Part shown: positions 6,723-13,246 of the stretch, piece after piece
Layout of the letters: each line of letters opens with the position of its first letter
Position numbering within the stretch: position 1 is the stretch's first letter
From: Chitinophagaceae bacterium
GTDB lineage: Bacteria > Bacteroidota > Bacteroidia > Chitinophagales > Chitinophagaceae
Direction: 5' to 3'
Assembly: GCA_013205585.1 (NCBI GenBank)
Contig: JABMML010000216.1
Span: 1 to 13,246, forward strand
Length of the DNA stretch: 13,246 nt
Notes under the pieces: model-generated
What the model was told of the DNA's origin: nothing
The model's input: the letters and a program-made list of their open reading frames with translations, nothing else
Database searches by the model: none
Position numbers and translations under genes: made by a program

Positions 6723-9266
6723 ATGAAATCAAGTCATATTATTGAATCTCATGATTCAGTTCAACAAATTATAGCGCAACTAAAACATTATTTGCCATCA
6801 CAATCGCCTTTAAAGGATTTTGTGCACCATAATTCTTTACATGCGTTTCAAGATAAGACATTTTTCGACGCCATTTTTACCGCAAGAGATATCTTTGGAT
6901 ATAATGTCACACTTAATATTTCTGAATTTAGAAATTTGTATGCGCTTGGAAGGATTAACCATGAAGTACTTAAAAAAATAATAATTGAGAACAAAGGCAT
7001 TGATCAATTACAAGAATGGTTAAATAAGTTATTAAAGGAGCAATTCAATTTTCAAAAAAATCAGCAGGTGGGTAAAATTCGAAGCTTATGGAAAAATGAA
7101 TATAAAATAGATTTAGACAATCGAGTGCATCCTTTATTATTTCGTATAATTTGTGCCTATCTGGATCAGGGTATTTCTATTTGGAATTTCCCTAATAATG
7201 GACAAGGTTTTCTTGAAAACCTACGCTTAGTAGAAGCCAATAGTTTTAGTAGCTTTTTTAAATCAATTCGTGCTAAAGCATTGTTTATGGATAACAATGT
7301 CACTACCGAACAACTACTATTTTTAATAGTGGGCGATAAAATTCCATACCTCAATTATTTATTTGATCAGCAATTTGCACATAGAGGTTGGTCTGGTATG
7401 GTTTCTGCTATCGAAGACAATCCTAATTCTTTATTAGATGTAAAGAAAGTACAGTTACTAGATTTTATACATCTAGAACTACTGCTTGAGATAGATGCAC
7501 TAGACCAGCAATTTGGAATAAGTTGGCTGCCATTGAGTTCAAAATATACATCGGTTCCATATGATCTTTTTACTGTAAGCCCGCTAGCTATTGAGGATGA
7601 GGTATTAATGTTGTTTCAAGAAGCCTTTGAGTGGAGTTATTACAATCAAGTTCTTTTTGCTTTTAAATCAAAATATGCAACAAAGCAGGAAATCGAACCT
7701 GCGCCTAATTTTCAAGCAGTATTTTGTATTGATGAAAGAGAGTGCTCTATAAGAAGACATTTGGAACATGTGGCTGCACCCTGTGCAACTTTTGGAGCGC
7801 CTGGTTTTTTTGGAGTTGAATTTTATTTTCAACCGCAAAACGGAAAATTTTACGAAAAACTATGTCCAGCGCCTGTCACACCAAAATATTTAATCAAAGA
7901 ATTTGATAGCTTACAAAAAAGACCACATTCTATTTTTTACCATAAAGTCGCCGACTCTTTTATGGGGGGTATTATTTTTAGTATGACCGCAGGAATTGTT
8001 TCCATTTTTGAGCTTATACGTAATTTATTTTTTCCTAAAATGACACCAGCCATTTCTGATGCATTTTCACATGTGGAAATAAATTCAACATTAACAATTG
8101 AAAACAAAAGCCCGAACGATATAGAGCAAGGACTGCAAATAGGATTTACAATTGCCGAAATGACCCAGCGCGTCGAAAGCCAACTCAAAAACATGGGACT
8201 TGTCGAAAATTTTGCTGCTATTATTTATATTGTAGCACATGGATCAAGCAGTGCCAATAATCCACACCATGGCGCACATGATTGCGGCGCATGCAGTGGA
8301 AGGCCGGGATCGGTGAATGCGCGTGTATTTTCAACTATGGCAAATCATAATGAAGTAAGAAAGCAATTGAATGAAAAAGGCATTCATATTCCTGAACAAA
8401 CATGGTTTGTAGGTGCATTACATGACACTGCTGCAGACCAAATTAAATTTTATGATACGGACAAGATACCCCCTATTTTAAATGAAAAACATAAATTATT
8501 TTCTGGACAGTTTGAAACAGCATTGGATTTAAATGCACAAGAAAGATCAAGAAGATTCGCATCAATTAATACCAAGGCTAATTTAAAGCAAATACGAAAA
8601 GAAATTAAAAACAGGTCTGTTTCGCTTTTTGAGCCAAGACCAGAATTAGGACATGGATCAAATGCTTTATGTATTATTGGAAGAAGAGCTATTACTAAAA
8701 ACATATTTTTAGACCGTAGGGCTTTTTTAAATTCTTATGATTACACAATAGACCCTACCGGGGATTTATTAGTTAGAGTAATTAGCCCTATTGGTCCAGT
8801 TTGCGGGGGCATAAATCTGGAATACTATTTTTCTAGAATTGACAATCAAAAATTGGGTGCAGGTACAAAGCTACCTCACAACGTGATGGGGCTTATTGGT
8901 GTATCCAATAGTAGCGATGGCGATTTAAGGCCAGGCCTGCCTTTGCAAATGATCGAAGTGCACGACCCTGTTAGATTATTAGTGGTAGTGGAGCAGGTTC
9001 CCGATATTGTTTTAAAAGTGGTAAAATCATCAGAAAACATATACAATTGGTATTCAAAACAATGGATTCACTTAGTCGTCATTAATCCAATTGACGGGAA
9101 TTTATATCAATTTAAAAATGACCAGTTTGAGCCCTATGAAACTGTTTCTATTAAGACGGAAAAGGTTCAAAATTTTCAACAGCTTTTTGAAAATGCAACT
9201 GAAATGTCTGCTTTTACTATTGAAAATGCTACTACTGAAAATTTACCAATTTATTATTTAAACTAA
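6723..9266 (+). CDS. dabA: DabA, zinc-binding subunit of the DAB inorganic-carbon pump (DUF2309/UPF0753)
   Basis: Large cytoplasmic, membrane-associated subunit proposed to convert CO2 to bicarbonate in one direction, using energy relayed by the membrane partner DabB. It is 847 residues, the family's normal size. The N-terminus carries the hallmark LKDFVHHNSLHAFQ (30-43). The beta-carbonic-anhydrase-like active site is complete: Cys335 and Asp337 in FCIDERE, His506 in VAHGSSS and Cys521 in HDCGACSG. These match the Halothiobacillus DabA zinc ligands C351, D353, H524 and C539, with identical 2- and 15-residue spacing. HHGAHDCGAC (515-524) and the C-terminal NLEYYFS (698-704) and HNVMGLIGVSNS (719-730) segments are also typical. 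dabB follows after 4 bases, so translational coupling is likely. The start has an A-rich leader and no Shine-Dalgarno. Confidence 0.95.
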   Translation: MKSSHIIESHDSVQQIIAQLKHYLPSQSPLKDFVHHNSLHAFQDKTFFDAIFTARDIFGYNVTLNISEFRNLYALGRINHEVLKKIIIENKGIDQLQEWLNKLLKEQFNFQKNQQVGKIRSLWKNEYKIDLDNRVHPLLFRIICAYLDQGISIWNFPNNGQGFLENLRLVEANSFSSFFKSIRAKALFMDNNVTTEQLLFLIVGDKIPYLNYLFDQQFAHRGWSGMVSAIEDNPNSLLDVKKVQLLDFIHLELLLEIDALDQQFGISWLPLSSKYTSVPYDLFTVSPLAIEDEVLMLFQEAFEWSYYNQVLFAFKSKYATKQEIEPAPNFQAVFCIDERECSIRRHLEHVAAPCATFGAPGFFGVEFYFQPQNGKFYEKLCPAPVTPKYLIKEFDSLQKRPHSIFYHKVADSFMGGIIFSMTAGIVSIFELIRNLFFPKMTPAISDAFSHVEINSTLTIENKSPNDIEQGLQIGFTIAEMTQRVESQLKNMGLVENFAAIIYIVAHGSSSANNPHHGAHDCGACSGRPGSVNARVFSTMANHNEVRKQLNEKGIHIPEQTWFVGALHDTAADQIKFYDTDKIPPILNEKHKLFSGQFETALDLNAQERSRRFASINTKANLKQIRKEIKNRSVSLFEPRPELGHGSNALCIIGRRAITKNIFLDRRAFLNSYDYTIDPTGDLLVRVISPIGPVCGGINLEYYFSRIDNQKLGAGTKLPHNVMGLIGVSNSSDGDLRPGLPLQMIEVHDPVRLLVVVEQVPDIVLKVVKSSENIYNWYSKQWIHLVVINPIDGNLYQFKNDQFEPYETVSIKTEKVQNFQQLFENATEMSAFTIENATTENLPIYYLN

Positions 9267-9270
9267 GTAC

Positions 9271-11127
9271 ATGGAAAAATATTTACAATTCTACATTTAT
9301 ATCCCTTTGCTAGGTTATGTACTAAGCTTACTTATTAATAAAAAAAGGGAAGCAATTATTGCAAATATTGCATTAGGTACTAGTTTTATACAATTCGTTT
9401 TTTTAATAGTCTTTTCAATTTTTTGGTATTTAGCTGGCGCACTCGCTTTAGACATCAAACAAGTTACTTTATTGACAACCCCAGAATTTGATTTTTTTAT
9501 CGATTTCTTTTTTGATCGAGTATCCTTAGTTTTTCTTTTTGTGGGAAGTATTTTAACCTTACTGGTGTCGGTATTTAGTAAATATTATATTCATCGAGAA
9601 CCTGGGTTTAAAAGATATTTTAATAATGTTCAATTATTTTTTTTAGGGTACAGTATTGTCGTAGTTTCTGGAAACTTTGAAACTTTATTTTTAGGCTGGG
9701 AGATGATTGGCGTTACTTCTTTTTTATTAATTTCTTTTTACAGAAATCGGTACTTACCTGTAAAAAATGCAATGAAAGTAGTTTCTTTGTACCGACTTGG
9801 TGATGTTTTTTTAATTTTAGCAATGTGGCTAAGCCATCATTTTTGGCATGGAAATATCTCATTCTATCAAATCCTTGATTTTGAAAAAACAGCAGCCTTA
9901 ATACAAGATCATCAAGTTTTAGCCACTTTTATTGGCATTTCAATTGTTATTGGCGCTTCTATTAAATCGGCGATGTATCCATTTTCATCCTGGGTGGCGA
10001 GGGCCATGGAGGGCCCTTCCAGTTCTAGTGCCATATTTTATGGCTCTTTGTCAATCCATTTAGGGGTATTTCTTTTGTTAAGAACTTACTCTTTTTGGCA
10101 ACACATGGTTATTATTAAAATTCTAATCATTGCACTAGGCCTATTGACTAGCTTAATTTGTAATTCTATTGCAAAAGCACAGCCTACCGTAAAAACACAA
10201 ATTGCCTACGCTTCCATTACACAAATAGGCATTATTTTTATTGAAATTGCATTGGGGTATCACCAACTAGCATTATTTCATTTCATGGGGAATGCATTTT
10301 TTAGAACCTATCAAATTTTAGTTTCTCCTTCGGTTTTAAATTATCTAATACACAATCAATTTTTTACAGGGGTAGTTAAAAATATAAAACTACCAAGCAG
10401 GTTGTCCAATACTTTTTATATGCTTTCAATAAAAGAGTATAATATGGATATTACTTTGTTTAAGTATTTTTGGCTGCCATTTAAAAAACTAAGTACCACC
10501 CTTTTATTTTTTAATAATAGGTTTTTTTATATTTTGATATTAATTCTTTTTTTATTAGGCATTTATTTAGATATCAATACCTTTCAATTGCACCCTGTAT
10601 TACTACAAACCTTTGTTTACTTATTTTCATTGATAGCGTTAATTTTAATTTTATTATCATTTAATGAACGGGCATCTAGTATCAATGCTTGGCTAAATGT
10701 GGTATATGGGCATCTTTTTATCATGATGAGTATATCCATCAATAGCCATATTCAATTTAAATATTTATTGCTTTATTTAGTAAGCATATGTTTTTTTGGA
10801 GCTATAGGGTATAAAGCTATTAAGAATTTAGAAAAAGAAACTGACTTAATTACACTAGATCAATACCATGGCAATAGCCAAATGCACCCCAAATTGTCCA
10901 TTTTATTTTTAGTAGCCTGTTTGGGATTAATTGGATTTCCTATTTCTCCTTTATACATAGGTATTGATTTACTTCTTACATACATTGAAAGCGACCAATA
11001 TCTTATCATGATATCAGTTGCCTTGAGCTTAATTTTTATAGAAATATCATTGTTGCGTATATATACCAGACTCTTTTGCGGAATACCATTAAACGCTAAG
11101 GAGCCTATTTCATTTAAATCGGCTTAA
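9271..11127 (+). CDS. dabB: DabB, NuoL/MrpA-like proton-channel subunit of the DAB pump
   Basis: Polytopic membrane protein related to the antiporter-like complex I subunit NuoL, thought to pass cations (H+ or Na+) and so drive DabA. Conserved channel features: Glu144 in LGWEMIGVTSFLLI (the TM5 Glu, same number as in E. coli NuoL), Lys232 in GASIKSAMYPFSSW (TM7 Lys), EGPSSSSAIFYG (247-258), His263, and Lys308 in the KTQIAYASITQIG segment. At the NuoL position HLMTHAFFK, this protein reads HFMGNAFFR (337-345), so the second His and the Lys become Asn341 and Arg345. Its 618 residues exceed many DabB proteins but match NuoL length. Position 4 bases after dabA, with no other complex I gene near, identifies it as DabB rather than NuoL. 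The sulP gene follows after 47 bases. Confidence 0.92.
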   Translation: MEKYLQFYIYIPLLGYVLSLLINKKREAIIANIALGTSFIQFVFLIVFSIFWYLAGALALDIKQVTLLTTPEFDFFIDFFFDRVSLVFLFVGSILTLLVSVFSKYYIHREPGFKRYFNNVQLFFLGYSIVVVSGNFETLFLGWEMIGVTSFLLISFYRNRYLPVKNAMKVVSLYRLGDVFLILAMWLSHHFWHGNISFYQILDFEKTAALIQDHQVLATFIGISIVIGASIKSAMYPFSSWVARAMEGPSSSSAIFYGSLSIHLGVFLLLRTYSFWQHMVIIKILIIALGLLTSLICNSIAKAQPTVKTQIAYASITQIGIIFIEIALGYHQLALFHFMGNAFFRTYQILVSPSVLNYLIHNQFFTGVVKNIKLPSRLSNTFYMLSIKEYNMDITLFKYFWLPFKKLSTTLLFFNNRFFYILILILFLLGIYLDINTFQLHPVLLQTFVYLFSLIALILILLSFNERASSINAWLNVVYGHLFIMMSISINSHIQFKYLLLYLVSICFFGAIGYKAIKNLEKETDLITLDQYHGNSQMHPKLSILFLVACLGLIGFPISPLYIGIDLLLTYIESDQYLIMISVALSLIFIEISLLRIYTRLFCGIPLNAKEPISFKSA

Positions 11128-11174
11128 AATTATTTTTTTTCAATTAACATTTTTAACTTTATTAAAATTTCATT

Positions 11175-12686
11175 ATGAGTCAATCTAATCACATTTCCAC
11201 TTTTTCTGCAAAATACCTTAAGGATGACTTACCAGCAGGCTTGGTTGTTTTTTTAGTGGCCTTGCCTTTATGTTTGGGTATTGCTTTAGCCTCTGGTGCG
11301 CCATTATTTGCAGGCATTATTTCAGGAATTGTAGGCGGCATTTTAGTAGCATTTTTAAGCGGTTCAGCCTTAAGTGTTACAGGTCCTGCTGCGGGTTTGA
11401 CGGTTATTGTTTTAAACGGAATCACTGAATTAGGTAGTTATGAAACATTTTTATTCGCGGTGGTACTTGCTGGAATTATTCAAGTGGTGCTTGGTTATTT
11501 AAAAGCAGGGGTAATAGGCTATTATTTTCCTTCTAGTGTTATTAAAGGAATGTTAGCCGCTATTGGTATTATTTTAATTTTAAAACAAGCACCTGTGGCT
11601 ATAGGATACATAAAGAATTCAGGCGTACAATATCATATCGGAGCTATCATCATTGCTGCAATTTCTATAGCCATTATTTTAATTTGGGATTTACCAGGCT
11701 TAAAAAAGTTCGCATTTTTTAAATTTGTACCAGGCGCTTTAATAGCTGTTATGGTGGGCATACTCTTGAATAATGCTTTTGTTAGTCTACAGCCAGCATG
11801 GGTTTTAGATGCCTCGCAATTAGTTAAACTTCCAAAGGCGGCGAGTATGAATGATTTCGTTAATCAGTTTACGCTACCCGATTTTACCCAATTTGCAAAT
11901 TATAAAGTTTATGTTTTAGCTATTACCATTGCCATTATTGCAAGTTTAGAATCTTTATTAAGTACCGAAGCTGCAGATAAATTGGATCCCTTTAAAAGAA
12001 TTACCCCTACCAATCAGGAATTAAAAGCGCAGGGTTTTGGTAATATTGTATCTGGTTTAATTGGCGGTATGCCAATGACTGCTGTAATAGTGCGTACTTC
12101 TGCTAATATAAATGCGGGAGGCAAAACAAAAGTATCGGCAATCTTTCATGGTGTATTATTGTTAGTGAGTGTTGCATTTTTTGCTTCCTACTTAAATTTA
12201 ATTCCTCTACCATGTTTAGCTGCAGTCTTATTAGTGGTGGGGTATAAATTAACCAAGGTTTCTTTGTTTAAGGAAATGTACAAATTAGGTTGGGAGCAAT
12301 TTATCCCATTTATCGTCACCGTTGTTGCAATACAGTTTAGTGATTTATTAAAAGGAATTTCCTTAGGTATGCTGGTAGCTATTTTTTATATTTTAAGAAC
12401 GAATTATAGAAGGGATTACAAATTCCACCAAGATTCAAAAGTAGAAGGTGGTTTGATTACTATTACATTAAGTGAACATGTAACTTTTATAAACAAAGGA
12501 AGTATTGCACTTAAATTAAGTAATATTGAAAATGGCGCCAGTGTTGTCATTGAGGGGAAAGACGCTCATTTTATTGATTTAGATGTTCTTGAAATATTAT
12601 ATGATTTTAAAGAAAATTCAATGCAAAAAAATATCAATGTTCAATTTAAAAATATTCCACTAAGGGTAAAGCTAAGTGGCCACTAA
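11175..12686 (+). CDS. SulP-family anion transporter, probable bicarbonate uptake
   Basis: Inner-membrane SLC26/SulP transporter of 503 residues. The hydrophobic domain spans about 20-407. It has the family motif LPLCLGIALASG (30-41), SVTGPAAGLTVIV (67-79, TM3 substrate-site half-helix), SLESLLSTEAAD (257-268, the conserved TM8 Glu259) and the GNIVSGLIGGMPMTAVIVRTSA region (289-310). A reduced STAS domain follows (about 424-500); its phospho-site region reads FIDLDVLEIL instead of the classical D-S-S/T-G. SulP proteins carry sulfate, bicarbonate or dicarboxylates. Here the beta-carbonic anhydrase gene 47 bases downstream and dabAB upstream argue for bicarbonate, as in BicA-type systems. No cys genes are nearby. 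Substrate is inferred; the family is certain. Confidence 0.9.
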   Translation: MSQSNHISTFSAKYLKDDLPAGLVVFLVALPLCLGIALASGAPLFAGIISGIVGGILVAFLSGSALSVTGPAAGLTVIVLNGITELGSYETFLFAVVLAGIIQVVLGYLKAGVIGYYFPSSVIKGMLAAIGIILILKQAPVAIGYIKNSGVQYHIGAIIIAAISIAIILIWDLPGLKKFAFFKFVPGALIAVMVGILLNNAFVSLQPAWVLDASQLVKLPKAASMNDFVNQFTLPDFTQFANYKVYVLAITIAIIASLESLLSTEAADKLDPFKRITPTNQELKAQGFGNIVSGLIGGMPMTAVIVRTSANINAGGKTKVSAIFHGVLLLVSVAFFASYLNLIPLPCLAAVLLVVGYKLTKVSLFKEMYKLGWEQFIPFIVTVVAIQFSDLLKGISLGMLVAIFYILRTNYRRDYKFHQDSKVEGGLITITLSEHVTFINKGSIALKLSNIENGASVVIEGKDAHFIDLDVLEILYDFKENSMQKNINVQFKNIPLRVKLSGH

Positions 12687-12733
12687 ATATTTAATTAGGG
12701 TATATTCATTTATAAAAACTTAAAACTATTTCT

Positions 12734-13246
12734 ATGGAAAAATCATACAAAAAATTATTAGACAATAATAAAAAATGGGTTAAAGAACAGCTAGTGCTGG
12801 ACCCACAATATTTTGAAAACTTAGCTAAAGGACAAACGCCAGAATACTTATGGATTGGCTGTTCGGATAGTAGGGTGCCTGCTAATACAATTACGGGAAC
12901 AGACCCGGGTGAAATGTTTGTACATCGCAATATTGCCAATATGGTGGTACATACCGATATGAACATGTTAAGTGTTATATCTTATGCGGTACAAGTGTTG
13001 AAAGTAAAACATATTATAGTATGTGGGCATTATGGCTGTGGTGGTATTCTGGCCGCCATAGGGAATAAGCAGGTTGGTTTAATTGATAACTGGTTAAGAC
13101 ATATTAAAGATGTCTATCGCTATCATCATAAAGAATTAGATGCTATTGCTGATGAGAATGAAAGAGCTAAAAGATTTGTAGAAGTAAATGTGATGGAACA
13201 AGTGCACGATTTAGGCAAAACATCCATTGTTCAAAATGCTTGGAAA
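12734..13246 (+). CDS. Beta-class carbonic anhydrase, 3' end beyond the window
   Basis: Cytoplasmic zinc enzyme that interconverts CO2 and bicarbonate. The reading frame stays open for 171 codons up to the last base of the window; the family's usual length of about 210-220 residues means roughly 40-50 are missing. All catalytic residues are present: Cys43, Asp45 and Arg47 in [10 protein letters not shown], and His99 and Cys102 in VCGHYGCGG, each +1 relative to E. coli Can. [10 protein letters not shown] (62-71) is also conserved. The start ATG gives [16 protein letters not shown], the normal N-terminus of this clade, with no signal peptide. It lies 47 bases after sulP on the same strand and would equilibrate or trap carbon brought in by the SulP and DAB proteins. 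Confidence 0.95.
   Translation, partial: MEKSYKKLLDNNKKWVKEQLVLDPQYFENLAKGQTPEYLWIGCSDSRVPANTITGTDPGEMFVHRNIANMVVHTDMNMLSVISYAVQVLKVKHIIVCGHYGCGGILAAIGNKQVGLIDNWLRHIKDVYRYHHKELDAIADENERAKRFVEVNVMEQVHDLGKTSIVQNAWK

Noticed and set aside
9271..11127. Reading this gene as complex I subunit NuoL
   Set aside because: It has NuoL homology but sits 4 bases after dabA with no nuoK, nuoM or nuoN nearby. That arrangement is diagnostic of dabB.
11101..11140. Possible attenuator between dabB and sulP (GCC/GGC and TAA/TTA arms followed by eight T)
   Set aside because: The stem is interrupted by a 3-base bulge, has a long loop and few G-C pairs. The T-run alone is common in this AT-rich sequence.
12706..12966. 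Reverse-strand open frame opposite the start of the carbonic anhydrase gene
   Set aside because: The + strand here encodes the conserved CSDSR zinc site of a beta-carbonic anhydrase, so the reverse frame is a shadow.
1..13246. Mobile element, defence system, CRISPR array or tRNA gene
   Set aside because: I found no transposase, integrase, nuclease or toxin motifs, no regularly spaced repeats, and no tRNA cloverleaf pattern on either strand. Every substantial gene except the 95-residue one belongs to a recognisable metabolic, transport or membrane family.

Overview
The window looks like chromosomal DNA from a member of Bacteroidota, most likely Chitinophagaceae-like. The evidence is AT-rich sequence, start codons preceded by A/T-rich leaders rather than Shine-Dalgarno boxes, one exact match to the Bacteroidota -7 promoter element TAnnTTTG, and protein variants typical of the phylum (the XylB C-terminal motif, the CBU_0592-like membrane protein, and DabA with CIDERE). 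The genus cannot be fixed from this sequence. No tRNA, rRNA, CRISPR array, insertion sequence or phage gene is visible, and no stretch over 300 bases lacks a gene.

Left block (1-5290, + strand): a strong intrinsic terminator (38-67) closes an upstream unit. It is followed by xylB (xylulokinase) and xylA (xylose isomerase), which together take D-xylose to D-xylulose 5-phosphate. Three bases after xylA comes an AdiC/PotE-like APC permease, then an amidinohydrolase of the dimethylarginine dimethylaminohydrolase (DDAH)/arginine deiminase superfamily with an intact Cys-His-Glu centre. The permease and hydrolase make a plausible uptake or exchange and breakdown pair for arginine-type guanidino compounds. 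No xylose transporter lies in the window.

Middle island (5362-6225, - strand): a GNAT acetyltransferase and a small three-helix CBU_0592-like membrane protein, probably one short operon, convergent with the hydrolase gene.

Right block (6338-13246, + strand): a small predicted secreted protein of unknown function, then dabA and dabB (the DAB energy-coupled inorganic-carbon pump), a SulP anion transporter, and a beta-class carbonic anhydrase cut by the window edge. All four main genes fit one theme: capture of CO2/bicarbonate and its interconversion in the cytoplasm. DabA has its four expected zinc ligands and the carbonic anhydrase has its Cys-Asp-His-Cys set. Beside a xylose-catabolising block, and with no carbon-fixation enzyme in view, this cluster probably supplies bicarbonate for anaplerotic and biosynthetic carboxylations rather than autotrophy; that is inference. 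Known parts explain most of the window. The less explained items are the small secreted protein and the regulatory DNA around it, the pairing of an arginine-type permease with the xyl genes, and altered channel residues in DabB.
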